Below are positions 17,418 through 26,191 of a stretch of DNA of 64,000 nucleotides, one piece after another. Under the pieces are notes generated by a model that was not told where the DNA came from, did not search any database, and saw nothing but the letters and a program-made list of their open reading frames with translations. Location of the stretch: positions 124,001 to 188,000 of the forward strand of contig CAWFJZ010000036.1 of the NCBI GenBank assembly GCA_963816315.1, written 5' to 3'. The translations under genes and the position numbers were made by a program. The DNA is from CADEEN01 sp963816315. GTDB lineage: Bacteria; Pseudomonadota; Gammaproteobacteria; Burkholderiales; Burkholderiaceae_C. The number at the start of each line of letters is the position of its first letter. Positions within the stretch are counted from its first letter, which is position 1.

Positions 17418-18302
17418 TCAATCGGCATCGTCCGCCAGATCGCCCGCTTGCGAGTTCGAAGCCAGTCGTGAGACGCGGAACCAGCGCACCGCGCCGCCGC
17501 GCGTCAGCATCACCGAAAAGCGCAGGCCGCCGGTGTCCACCGCTTCGCCGCGGCGCGGCACGCGGCCGAACTGGTGGGCGACCAGGCCGCCGATGGTGTC
17601 GAACTCGGCCTCGGAAAAAGTCGTGCCGAAGGCTTCGTTGACCGAAGCGATCGGCGCGTCGCCGGCGACGCGGTGCGTGCCGTCGGCCAGCGTATAGACG
17701 CTGTTGTCGTGATCGGCTTCGTCGAACTCGTCTTCGATCTCGCCGACGATTTCTTCCAACACGTCTTCGATCGTGATCAGGCCGGCGGTGTTGCCGAACT
17801 CGTCGATGACGATCGCCAGATGGTTGCGGTTGCTCCGGAAGTCGCGCAGCAGCTCGTTCAGCCGCTTGCTCTCGGGCACGAAGACCGCCGGCCGCAGGAG
17901 GGTGCGCAGGTTCAGCTCCGGTGCGCGCTGCAGTTTCAGCAAGTCCTTGGCCAGCAGGATGCCGATCATGTTGTCGCGCTTGCCCTCATAGACCGGAAAA
18001 CGCGAGTGGCCGGTGTCGATGATGACTTCGAGCAGCTCGTCGTAAGGCGCGTCGATGTCGAGCAGGTCCATGCGCGGCGCGGCCACCATGACGTCGCCGG
18101 CCGTCATGTCAGCCATGCGGATCACGCCTTCCAACATCGAGCGGCTCTCGGGGTCGATCAGCTCGCGCTGCTCGGCGTCGGCCAGGGTCTCGATCAGCTC
18201 GTCCTTGCTGTCGGGGCCGGGCACGATGAACTCGACCAGACGCTCGAAGAAGCTGCGCTTGTCGGCGGCCGGAGTGGTGCGAGTAGGGTGTGGGTCGGAC
18301 AC
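17418..18302 (-). CDS. corC: CorC/YbeX-type CBS-domain protein
   Basis: A 294-residue cytoplasmic protein with two CBS domains (about 70-185; segments VMVAAPRMDLLDID and LAIVIDEFGNTAGLIT) and a C-terminal CorC_HlyC domain (about 200-285; DTIGGLVAHQFGRVPRRGE). This family is associated with Mg/Co efflux and, as YbeX, with ribosome-related functions. It lacks the DUF21 membrane region of larger paralogues, as expected for CorC. It is the first gene of the minus-strand corC-lnt-glyQ-glyS run, divergent from the GTPase gene 100 bp away. Confidence 0.92.
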   Translation of the reverse strand: MSDPHPTRTTPAADKRSFFERLVEFIVPGPDSKDELIETLADAEQRELIDPESRSMLEGVIRMADMTAGDVMVAAPRMDLLDIDAPYDELLEVIIDTGHSRFPVYEGKRDNMIGILLAKDLLKLQRAPELNLRTLLRPAVFVPESKRLNELLRDFRSNRNHLAIVIDEFGNTAGLITIEDVLEEIVGEIEDEFDEADHDNSVYTLADGTHRVAGDAPIASVNEAFGTTFSEAEFDTIGGLVAHQFGRVPRRGEAVDTGGLRFSVMLTRGGAVRWFRVSRLASNSQAGDLADDAD

Positions 18303-18401
18303 TGCGGCGGTGTCGGGTAAGGCGGGGGAGAGAGAATACCCGACCTTGTTTTGCCAGCAGTAGGCTCCATCTGCGGCCCTCTAACGAATCCGGACCCCGC
18401 C

Positions 18402-19454
18402 ATGTCGCAAGGACTCATCCCCGCCACCATCCTCACCGGCTTTCTCGGCTCGGGGAAAACGACGCTGTTGAAGCGCGTGCTGTCTGAGAACCACGGCCAG
18501 AAGATCGCCGTCATCGAAAACGAGTTCGGCGAGGAGAACATCGACAACGAGATCCTGGTCGATGACGCCGGCAAGGAGCAGATCCTGCAGCTCTCCAACG
18601 GCTGCGTCTGCTGCACCATCCGCGAAGACCTGCGCTCGACGCTGACGACGCTGGCCGAGAAGAAGCGCAAAGGCGAACTCGACTTCGACCGCGTCGTCAT
18701 CGAGACCACCGGCTTGGCCGACCCCGGGCCGGTGGCGCAAACCTTCTTCATGGACGACGAAATCGCCGAGAGTTATCTGCTCGACTCGATCCTGACCCTG
18801 GTCGATGCCAAGCATGCCGACGGCCAGCTCGACAGCCGCCAGGAGGCGCGCCGCCAGATCGGCTTTGCCGACCAGATCTTCATCAGCAAGACCGACATCG
18901 CCGATGCGGCCACGGTCGATGCACTGATCCACCGCATCAAGCACATGAACCCGCGTGCGCCGCAGCGCAAGGTTCACTTCGGCGAAGTGCCGATCGCCGA
19001 AGTCTTCGACCTGCGCGGCTTCAACTTGAACGCCAAGCTCGAGATCGACCCCGAGTTCCTCAAGGACGATGCGCACGACGATCACGACCATGCGCACGAC
19101 CACCACGATCACGAGCACGGCGAACACTGCGACCACCCGCACCACCACGCGCACGACGACGACGTCAAGTCCTTCGTCTTCCGCTCCGACCGTGCCTTCA
19201 ACCCGGCCAAGCTGGAAGACTTTCTGGGCGCGATCGTGCAGGTCTATGGCCCGAAGATGCTGCGCTACAAGGGCGTGCTCAACATGAAGGGCAGCGAGCG
19301 CAAGGTCATCTTCCAGGGCGTGCACCAGCTGATGGGCAGCGACCTGGGCCCCAAATGGGCGCCGGCCGAGAAGAAGCAAAGCAAGATGGTCTTCATCGGC
19401 ATCGATCTGCCCAAAGACATCCTGTTGCAGGGCCTGGAGCAATGCCTGGTTTGA
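18402..19454 (+). CDS. COG0523 (CobW/P47K) GTPase metallochaperone
   Basis: A 350-residue G3E GTPase. Walker A is GFLGSGKTTLLKR and the metal-binding CXCC motif is in NGCVCCTIREDL. ETTGLADPGP and ISKTDIAD are the remaining GTPase motifs. A His/Asp-rich loop (about residues 222-256, many HDHDH repeats) precedes the CobW C-terminal domain. Such proteins deliver zinc or other metals to client proteins. The ATG at 18402 gives the family N-terminus. The next gene is a DksA homologue, and the order GTPase-dksA-STAS-hslV-hslU appears to be a Burkholderiales arrangement. No Zur-like operator was recognised upstream. Confidence 0.9.
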   Translation: MSQGLIPATILTGFLGSGKTTLLKRVLSENHGQKIAVIENEFGEENIDNEILVDDAGKEQILQLSNGCVCCTIREDLRSTLTTLAEKKRKGELDFDRVVIETTGLADPGPVAQTFFMDDEIAESYLLDSILTLVDAKHADGQLDSRQEARRQIGFADQIFISKTDIADAATVDALIHRIKHMNPRAPQRKVHFGEVPIAEVFDLRGFNLNAKLEIDPEFLKDDAHDDHDHAHDHHDHEHGEHCDHPHHHAHDDDVKSFVFRSDRAFNPAKLEDFLGAIVQVYGPKMLRYKGVLNMKGSERKVIFQGVHQLMGSDLGPKWAPAEKKQSKMVFIGIDLPKDILLQGLEQCLV

Positions 19455-19545
19455 CTTGAGCCCCCAAGGGCCGGGCTCGCCCGGCCCGGCCCCCCGTGGG
19501 GGCGCAAGAAAACTTGGGGCGGCCCGGCGTTTTCTAGTGAGGTGG
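19455..19545 (+). repeat. G/C-rich inverted-repeat cluster
   Basis: Between the GTPase gene and dksA lie nested palindromes (GGGCCGGGCTCGCCCGGCCC, then CCCCCGTGGGGG), followed by CTTGGGGCGGCCCGGCG. No gene is visible in this 237-bp gap. The element belongs to the same general class as the other C-run/G-run repeats and could also act as a terminator of the GTPase transcript. Confidence 0.6.
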
Positions 19546-19691
19546 CTCGCGTCGCGCCGTGCGGCCAAGACGCGATATCGGCTCTGTTGATCACTTCGTC
19601 ACGTCGCTACAATCCGCGCGCCTCAGATTCCCGCCCCAGGGTGCGCCATGCGCCCGGGCAGCGGGTATAAAGCCCGATCGAGGAGACGACA

Positions 19692-20675
19692 GTGACCAAA
19701 TCCCCGGCCAAGCGCGCAGCCCCCGCCAAGAAGTCGGCGGGCAAAGCCAGCGCAGCCCCGCGCAAGGCCCCAGCAAAAAAACCGGCCAAGCCGGTCGCCA
19801 AGGCAGCCAAGAAACCCGCGGCAAAGCCCGTGGTCAAGAAGCCGGTTGCCAAGGCACCCGCCAAAGGCGCAGCTCACGCGGCCCAGAAGCCCGTTGCCAA
19901 GCCCGCCGCCAAGCCGGCCGCCCCTGCGGCCAAACCGGCGGCGAACAAATCCGTCGCTCACGCTCCCAAGACTGCACCTGTGACCAAAACCCTTCCCTCC
20001 AGCGACACCAAACCCGCAGCCAAGGCCCCGGCCAAGGCCGGCCAGCCGGTGCTCAACCAACCGCCGCCGCGCGCGCCGACGCGCACCGTGCGCAGCAATG
20101 TTCACGTCTCGGTGCCGGTGCCGGACCCGGTGCAGGTCAGCCGCTTCGCAGACCGCTTTGCGCCGACGCGCCCGCCGGCGCGTCAGGTGGCGGTGGACGC
20201 CCCCGTGCGCCCGCCGGTCAAGTTCGATCCGAAGCTGGTCAACGCCTGGAAGAGCAAGGCCGGGCGCGATCTGACCGAGCCCGAGCTGTTGGCGATGCCC
20301 GAAGCCGAGTACATGAACGAGAAGCAGCTCGAGTTCTTCCGCGTGCGCCTGACGGCGCTGAAGGACGACCTGCTGTCCAACGCCGGCGAGACCACCGAGC
20401 ACCTGCGCGAAGACACGTCGATCGTGCCCGACCCCGCCGACCGCGCGACGATCGAGGAAGAGCATGCGCTCGAGTTGCGCACGCGCGACCGCGAGCGCAA
20501 GCTGCTGAAGAAGATCTCGCAGTCGCTGTCGCGCATCGAAGCCGGCGATTACGGCTATTGCGACGAAACCGGCGAGCCGATCGGCCTGGCCCGGCTGATG
20601 GCGCGGCCGACGGCGACGCTGTCGCTCGAAGCTCAGCAGCGCCGAGAGATGAAACAAAAAATGTTCGGCGATTGA
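19692..20675 (+). CDS. dksA: DksA with long Lys/Ala/Pro-rich N-terminal tail
   Basis: A 327-residue protein whose C-terminal 150 residues are DksA, the RNA-polymerase secondary-channel factor that acts with ppGpp. The core includes MNEKQLEFFRVRL, the coiled coil with acidic tip (DPADRA), and DYGYCDETGEPIG. Only Cys290 of the usual four zinc-finger cysteines is kept; the second pair is replaced by ATLSLEAQ, so this is a low-zinc or zinc-free form. Residues 1-110 are histone-H1-like, with repeated AKKPAAKP-type segments. A Pro/Arg-rich linker follows. The start is GTG after gaggag. The tail may bind DNA or RNA; that part is inference. Confidence 0.88.
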   Translation: MTKSPAKRAAPAKKSAGKASAAPRKAPAKKPAKPVAKAAKKPAAKPVVKKPVAKAPAKGAAHAAQKPVAKPAAKPAAPAAKPAANKSVAHAPKTAPVTKTLPSSDTKPAAKAPAKAGQPVLNQPPPRAPTRTVRSNVHVSVPVPDPVQVSRFADRFAPTRPPARQVAVDAPVRPPVKFDPKLVNAWKSKAGRDLTEPELLAMPEAEYMNEKQLEFFRVRLTALKDDLLSNAGETTEHLREDTSIVPDPADRATIEEEHALELRTRDRERKLLKKISQSLSRIEAGDYGYCDETGEPIGLARLMARPTATLSLEAQQRREMKQKMFGD

Positions 20676-20732
20676 GTGCCTCTGTTTTAATCCGAGAACA
20701 CTCTTCATCTGCGTGCCCGTCCTGAGACCTAC

Positions 20733-22570
20733 ATGAGCGAAACCCCTCCGAAAGACGGCGAGAGCTTCTTCCGCAAGGTGGTGCGTTTCGTGGCCAATCC
20801 GGCCACCGACTGGGCCGACCTGAACTCGCGCCAGGACGGCGACGGCCGTGAGCTCGACCTCGAGAAGTCGGAGTTGAAGGCGATGATCGAGCGCAAGAAG
20901 CGCAACGACTTCGTCCGCAAGCGCGAGTTCGACATGTTGCGCAAGGTGCGCCGCGAAGGCCTCTCGCCCGAGCAGTTGCAGGCAATGGCGGGCACGTCGC
21001 GCATCGATTCCGAATCGAAGGGCGAGGGCAACCCGCTGCGCCAGAACGACAGCGCGGTCAAAGCCAAGATCGACGAGATCGAGCAGCAGATGGTCGGCGA
21101 CATGGGCGGTGGGCCGTCGCCGTCGTCAGCTTCGCAGGCGCGCCGCGCCCCGTCCGCCGCCGACGCGGTGCCCACCGAGCGCCAGGTCTTCAGCCAGACG
21201 ACGACACGCCCCGGCGTGATGACGCCCAGCGGCGACGAGGTCAGCTCGAAGGCGCCGTTGACCTTCACCACTTCCGACAGCGTGGCGCCGCGAGCGCCCG
21301 CTGCCGCGCGCCCGGCGCCTGCGCCGCTGCCGCGCTCCCGGCGCCTGCGCCCGCTGCCGCGCGCCCGGCGCCTGCGCCCGCTGCAGCCGCATCGACGGCA
21401 CCGCGCGGCGGCGTGTCGGTGTCCCTGGGCGGACTGCAGGGCCAAGCCTCCAGCGACTTCGCCAGCCCGTTCGCGGTCGAGGTCAGCGAGGTCGTGCACG
21501 ACCCCGAACTCGACGAGCCGGTGATCGCCTTTGCCAACGCCGACTTCGAGACCTGCGAGCAGACCTTGTCGTCGCTGACGCGCATCGGCGGCGCGCGCGC
21601 GCAGCACGCCGAAACCTGGCTGGTGCTGTTCGATCTGTACCGTGCCACCGGCCAGCAGCCCAAGTTCGAAAGCCTGGCGCTCGACTATGCGCAGCAGTTC
21701 GGCTGGTCGGCGCCGCAGTGGTTCTCGCTGCCCAAGCTGGTGGCGGAGTCGGCGAGCCAGGACAAGCCGGTCAAGCAACGCTCGGCCGGCGAGATCGGCT
21801 GGATCTGCCCCGAGGTGCTCGACATCGACGCCGTGGCGCGCCTGCGCTCGACGACGCTGCAACTGCCGCTGCCCTGGGTCTTCGACTGGAGCGGCCTGAA
21901 GCACATCGACCCCGAAGCGGCCACGCACCTGTCGGATCTGTTCCGCCTTTGGTCGGGCGACACGCTCGACATGCGCTGGCTGTCCGGCGACAACTTCCTC
22001 GCCGTGCTGTCCGATGCCGCGCCCACCGGCGTGCGCGACGCCGACCCGGCCTACTGGGTGCTGCGCCTGGACGCGCTGCGCATGGCCAACCGGCCGGATC
22101 AGTTCGACGAAGCCGCGATCGACTACTGCGTGACGTATGAAGTCTCGCCGCCGTCGTGGGAGCGCGTGCGCTGCCAGGTGCGCATCGGCGGCACTGGCTT
22201 GTCCACGCAGTCGCCGCCGCTGTCGCAAGTCAGCGACGTGGCGACGAGTTATATCGACTCCGGTGTCGATGACGCGCCGGGGCAGGTCGAGATGGCCACG
22301 GTGGAGTTGTCGGGCCAGCTCGTCGGCGACATCGGCGCCACGCTGTACCAGCTCGATTCGCAGCTCGGCTCGGCGGCGATGGTCTATGTCGCCTGCAACA
22401 AGCTGATCCGCGTCGATTTTGTCGCCGCCGGCGATCTGCTGAACTGGGTCCTGGCCAAGCGCGGTGAGAACCGCAGCGTCACCTTTGCCGATGCGCACCG
22501 CCTGGTGGCGCTGTTCTTCGGTGCGATGGGCATCAACGAGAACGCCAAAGTCCAGGTGAGGAACATCTGA
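20733..22570 (+). CDS. STAS-domain protein with basic N-terminus (one indel)
   Basis: A protein of about 612 residues once a single missing C near 21,324 is restored. The N-terminal region (SFFRKVVRFVANPATDWADL) is basic and helical. A low-complexity Ala/Pro linker encoded by 27-bp repeats follows. The C-terminal half contains a STAS-like segment (LPWVFDWSGLKHIDPEA, then DMRWLSGDNFLAVLSD). The frame changes inside the repeat, so the C-terminal part is only reached by correcting it. The position between dksA and hslV suggests a stress-linked role, but no function is known to me. Confidence 0.75.
21297..21390 (+). repeat. 27-bp tandem repeat in the STAS gene
   Basis: Three tandem units (21297-21323, 21324-21349, 21350-21376) plus a partial fourth, each close to CCCGCTGCCGCG followed by CCCGGCGCCTGCG. 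They encode the nine-residue unit PAAARPAPA. Unit 2 is one base short (CC instead of CCC) and this moves the frame. Confidence 0.85.
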
Positions 22571-22610
22571 CAGCTTGAACTCGGGCCACCGGCCCCAAGC
22601 TGCTGCCTTC

Positions 22611-23150
22611 ATGGAACCTACCTTTCACGGCACCACGATCTTGTCCGTGCGTCGCGACGGCATCGTCGCGTTGGGCGGCGACGGCCAGGTCACGCTCGGC
22701 AACATCGTTGTCAAGGCGACTGCGCGCAAAGTCCGCAAGCTGCACCACGAGCGCGTGCTCGCCGGTTTTGCCGGTGCCACGGCCGATGCCTTCACGCTGT
22801 TCGAGCGCTTCGAGGCCAAGCTCGAAAAACACGGCGGCCACTTGCTGCGCGCCGCCGTCGAGCTGACGAAGGACTGGCGCACCGACCGCGTGTTGCGCCG
22901 CCTGGAAGCGATGCTCGCCGTGGCCGACAAGGAACATTCGCTGATCGTCACCGGCAACGGCGACGTGCTCGAACCCGAGCTCGGCATCGTCGCCATCGGC
23001 TCCGGCGGGCCGTATGCGCAGGCCGCGGCGCGGGCCTTGCTCGAACACAGTGCGTTGACGGCGCCGGAGATCGTCAAGCAGTCATTGACGATTGCCGGCG
23101 AGCTGTGCATCTACACGAACGATCAGCACACGATTGAAGTCCTCGAATGA
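22611..23150 (+). CDS. hslV: ATP-dependent protease subunit HslV
   Basis: A 179-residue peptidase subunit of the HslVU protease. The N-terminus contains FHGTTILSVRRDG; the second Thr-containing pair is where processing exposes the catalytic threonine. Later family segments are GGDGQVTLGN, KVRKLHHERVLAGFAG and GSGGPYAQAAARAL. The ATG at 22611 gives the usual propeptide length. Its stop overlaps the hslU start (ATGA), consistent with a coupled operon. Confidence 0.97.
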   Translation: MEPTFHGTTILSVRRDGIVALGGDGQVTLGNIVVKATARKVRKLHHERVLAGFAGATADAFTLFERFEAKLEKHGGHLLRAAVELTKDWRTDRVLRRLEAMLAVADKEHSLIVTGNGDVLEPELGIVAIGSGGPYAQAAARALLEHSALTAPEIVKQSLTIAGELCIYTNDQHTIEVLE

Positions 23151-24487
23151 GCAGCATGACCCCCAAGGAGATCGTCTCGGAATTGGATCGCCACATCGTC
23201 GGCCAGGCCGACGCCAAACGCGCCGTCGCCATCGCGCTGCGCAACCGCTGGCGGCGCCAGCAGGTGGATGAAAAACTGCGCGGCGAGATCACGCCGAAGA
23301 ACATTCTGATGATCGGCCCGACCGGCGTCGGCAAGACCGAGATCGCGCGCCGCCTGGCCAAGCTCGCCGATGCGCCGTTCATCAAGGTCGAAGCGACCAA
23401 GTTCACCGAGGTCGGCTACGTCGGCAAGGATGTCGATTCGATCATCCGCGATCTCGTCGATGCGGCGGTCAAGCAAGAGCGCGAGCAGCAGATGAAGACG
23501 CGCCGCCGCCAGGCGCAGGACGCGGCGGAAGACCGCGTGCTCGACATCCTGGTGCCCCCTGCGCGGGACTCGCGCATGGGCTTTGCCGAAGGTGACACGC
23601 CCGCCGCCGACAACACCGCGCGCCAGGTCATGCGCAAGCGCCTGCGCGAAGGCACGCTCGACGACAAGGTGGTCGATGTCGAACTCGACGCGCCGAAACA
23701 GGCGCTCGAAGTGCTCGGCCCGCAGGGCATGGAAGAGATGGCCGAGCAGCTGAAGGGCCTGTTCTCGCAGATGGGCGGCGGCAAGAAGAAAACGCGCAAG
23801 TTGGCGATCGGCGAAGCGATGAAGCTGCTCACCGACGAAGAAGCTGCCAAGCTGGTCAACGAAGACGAGATTCGCGCCGCTGCACTGGCCAACGCGGAAG
23901 GCAACGGCATCGTCTTCATCGACGAGATCGACAAGGTGGCCAGCCGCGGCGAGATGAGCGGCGCCGATGTCAGCCGCCAGGGCGTGCAGCGCGATCTGTT
24001 GCCGCTGGTCGAGGGCACGACGGTCAGCACCAAGTACGGCCCGGTGAAGACCGACCACATTTTGTTCATCGCTTCCGGCGCATTTCATCTGTGCAAGCCG
24101 AGCGACCTGATCCCCGAGCTGCAAGGCCGATTGCCGATCCGCGTCGAATTGGCGTCGCTGACGGTCGATGATTTCGAAGCCATCCTGAAGAGCACGCAGG
24201 CCAGCCTCGTCAAGCAGTACCAGGCGCTCTTGGCCACCGAAGGCGTGACGCTCGAGTTGAACGACGGCGCGATCCGCCGCTTGGCGCAGATCGCCTTCGA
24301 GGTCAACGAGCGCACCGAGAATATCGGCGCGCGGCGCTTGGCCACGGTGATGGAGCGGCTGCTCGAAGAGATCAGCTTCGATGCGCCGGAGCGCGGCGGC
24401 AGCACGGTGAGCCTGGGCGCAGAGCAGGTCGATGCGAAGCTCGCGGCACTCGCCGCCAATGAAGACCTGTCGCGCTATGTGCTCTGA
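23147..24487 (+). CDS. hslU: HslU AAA+ unfoldase
   Basis: A 446-residue ATPase subunit that unfolds substrates for HslV. The N-terminus TPKEIVSELDRHIVGQ is diagnostic. Walker A is GPTGVGKTEIARRLAK, Walker B is GIVFIDEIDKVA, and sensor-2 lies in RTENIGARRL. The I domain (about residues 110-240) is present. The frame is intact. The start overlaps the hslV stop by 4 bp, and the gene converges with coaX 13 bp after its stop. Confidence 0.97.
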   Translation: MSSMTPKEIVSELDRHIVGQADAKRAVAIALRNRWRRQQVDEKLRGEITPKNILMIGPTGVGKTEIARRLAKLADAPFIKVEATKFTEVGYVGKDVDSIIRDLVDAAVKQEREQQMKTRRRQAQDAAEDRVLDILVPPARDSRMGFAEGDTPAADNTARQVMRKRLREGTLDDKVVDVELDAPKQALEVLGPQGMEEMAEQLKGLFSQMGGGKKKTRKLAIGEAMKLLTDEEAAKLVNEDEIRAAALANAEGNGIVFIDEIDKVASRGEMSGADVSRQGVQRDLLPLVEGTTVSTKYGPVKTDHILFIASGAFHLCKPSDLIPELQGRLPIRVELASLTVDDFEAILKSTQASLVKQYQALLATEGVTLELNDGAIRRLAQIAFEVNERTENIGARRLATVMERLLEEISFDAPERGGSTVSLGAEQVDAKLAALAANEDLSRYVL

Positions 24488-24500
24488 CCGTCGCTGACCT

Positions 24501-25289
24501 TCACAGCAGATCGCCGAAGCCCGTGGTGCGTTCTTCCTGCAGCGCGAGCAGCCCATCGAAGATCAACGAGTCGATCGTCTCGAACGCGAGTTCGGTGATC
24601 GGCGCCATCTTCACCGCTGCGCCGCCGGTCATCAGGCACAGCGGCTCGACGCCGCCGCTGCGTTGCACCAGCCGCCGGTGAATGCGCTCGATCGCGCCGG
24701 CCAGGGCGTGCGCGCCGCCGCTCATCAGCGCGTCGCTGGTGTTGGTCGGAAAGTCTTCGACCTCGCCGGTGGGCACGCGCAGGCCGGCGGTGCCTTGTTC
24801 GAGCGCGCGCAGCATCAGGCCGAAGCCGGGCAGGATCAGGCCGCCGATGAAGCGGCCCTCGGCGTCGAGTGAATCGACGGTGACCGCGGTGCCGACCATC
24901 ACCACCAGGGCAGGGCGCGGCGCGCCGTCGCGCTGCAGCACGTGCCAGCGCGCACCGGCCAGCGCCGCCCAACGGTCGGCGCCCAGGCGCGTCGGGTGGT
25001 CGTAGCCGTTGGTTACGCCGGCGCCTTGCGCGCCGGGCACGATCCAGCGCGGCTCGATGTCCCACAGCTCCAACTGCTCCTCGACACGCCGCCGCACCGC
25101 GTCACCGGCGACGTTGCTGCCGAGCATCGACGTTGGCGCCGGCAGCCGCTGCCACTCCTGCTCGGCCAACTGGTCGATGGTTTCCAGGAAGACCGCGCCG
25201 CTGGTCTGCATCAGCGCGCCCGGCCGAGCAGCGTCGTACAGCGCCCACTTCAGGCGCGTGTTGCCGATGTCGATGGCGAGGAAACTCAT
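24501..25289 (-). CDS. coaX: Type III pantothenate kinase
   Basis: A 262-residue CoaX enzyme, which phosphorylates pantothenate as the first step of CoA synthesis. Family motifs are LAIDIGNTRLKWAL (phosphate loop), HPTRLGADRWAALAGA and VVMVGTAVTVDSLDA, followed by GGLILPGFGLMLRAL. The length is normal. In this order coaX often follows a birA or small hypothetical gene; here a hypothetical gene lies upstream, separated by a palindromic repeat. Confidence 0.95.
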   Translation of the reverse strand: MSFLAIDIGNTRLKWALYDAARPGALMQTSGAVFLETIDQLAEQEWQRLPAPTSMLGSNVAGDAVRRRVEEQLELWDIEPRWIVPGAQGAGVTNGYDHPTRLGADRWAALAGARWHVLQRDGAPRPALVVMVGTAVTVDSLDAEGRFIGGLILPGFGLMLRALEQGTAGLRVPTGEVEDFPTNTSDALMSGGAHALAGAIERIHRRLVQRSGGVEPLCLMTGGAAVKMAPITELAFETIDSLIFDGLLALQEERTTGFGDLL

Positions 25290-25356
25290 CGTGCCCGCAC
25301 GGCCGCCCGAAGGGCACGACCGCCCTCGGGGGGCGCGAACGAAGTGAGCTGGGGGC
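25290..25356 (-). repeat. Palindromic repeat upstream of coaX
   Basis: Minus-strand reading gives ATGAGCCCCCAGCTCACTTC, then CCCCCCGAGGG, then a GGGC/GCCC palindrome ending at the coaX ATG. As at 8729 and 14819, the upstream stop codon is formed by the first bases and the element fills the gap between two co-directional genes. Confidence 0.75.
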
Positions 25357-25986
25357 TCATCTTGCCCCGAGCGGCGCCGGGTAGGTCGTTGCCGGCAGCG
25401 TCAGCAAGTGCCGAACATGGCGCAGCGTCTGCGCCGCGATCACGCTGCGGTGCGGTTTGCGCAGGCGCTGCTCCACCTCGTCGAGCAGCGCTTCGAGTTC
25501 GGCGCGCGTGCTGGCTCGCTTCAACCGGCGCAGCGTCAACGCGCCGGCGAGCGGCGCCGCGCTGCGCACGGCGCGCACGAGCAGCGCGCGGGCCTCGATC
25601 AGCGGCCCGTCGGTGATGTGCTGCACGGTCTCGTCTTCCGGCAGCTGAGACCAGGTCGAATCGCCATGCAGCGACTGCGACGACGGCAGCATCGACGATT
25701 CATTGAGCACCGCTGCCACCGGCAGCCCCGGCGTGGAGACCAGGCCGAGCGTCACCAGATCGGAAAAATCGCTGGCCTTGGCGCCGGCCTGCGACGCCAG
25801 CGCCAGCACGATATCGACGCTGCGCTTGCCATCGACCATGAACAGCGCCGTGCGCTGGCGCGGCGTCAACTCGCGCGTGCGCCGCGTCAGCGCAGCCTGG
25901 CCCGCAGCGGTGCGCAGCGGCACGACGAGGGCCAACTCGCGCAGCGCGGGCGGCGTGTCGGGCTGCGGTGCGGGCGGTGTCGGCAT
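25357..25986 (-). CDS. Conserved hypothetical protein
   Basis: A 209-residue soluble protein. The ATG at 25986 gives a Pro-rich start (MPTPPAPQPD). The core contains RTRELTPRQRTALFMVDGKR and SDLVTLGLVSTPGLP, followed by a long helical C-terminus rich in Arg/Leu (LRRLKRASTRAELEALLDEV). I have the impression of a conserved protein found next to coaX in related bacteria, but no function is known to me. Earlier in-frame starts up to 26193 would extend it across a short direct-repeat region and are less likely. Confidence 0.7.
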   Translation of the reverse strand: MPTPPAPQPDTPPALRELALVVPLRTAAGQAALTRRTRELTPRQRTALFMVDGKRSVDIVLALASQAGAKASDFSDLVTLGLVSTPGLPVAAVLNESSMLPSSQSLHGDSTWSQLPEDETVQHITDGPLIEARALLVRAVRSAAPLAGALTLRRLKRASTRAELEALLDEVEQRLRKPHRSVIAAQTLRHVRHLLTLPATTYPAPLGAR

Positions 25987-26033
25987 GGGCAGCGATTGTG
26001 CAGAAAAGCGCCGGCCCGTCGCCCCTCGCAAAC

Positions 26034-26086
26034 CAAGGGCTCGGCCGCATGGGTGCAAGGGCTCGGCCGCATGGGTCCAAGGGCTG
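26034..26086. repeat. 22-bp tandem direct repeat
   Basis: Two perfect copies of CAAGGGCTCGGCCGCATGGG (26034-26054 and 26056-26076, with one more T) and a partial third lie between the hypothetical gene and icmF. They are in the divergent intergenic region, upstream of the palindrome at 26129. Confidence 0.85.
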
Positions 26087-26128
26087 ATGCGCGTTGGCCA
26101 GTGGCGATCGGCGGTAGCATCATCGGCA

Positions 26129-26146
26129 ATTGACGTTAACGTCAAT
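26129..26146. promoter_or_regulatory. 18-bp perfect palindrome, probable operator of icmF
   Basis: ATTGACGTTAACGTCAAT is a perfect palindrome located 45 bp before the icmF start. Its form is like the operators of MerR-family LiuR-type regulators of branched-chain acyl-CoA metabolism. That match is from memory and not tested. No regulator gene lies beside it. Confidence 0.6.
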
Positions 26147-26191
26147 GTAACTTTCAATGCCCCCATTGTCTGGACTGCCTGGATCGATGCC

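Noticed and set aside
15739..17697. A 652-codon open frame on the plus strand opposite lnt and corC
   Set aside because: It is antisense to two well-supported genes, is Arg/Ala-rich low-complexity sequence and has no recognisable domain; such frames are expected in DNA of this GC content.
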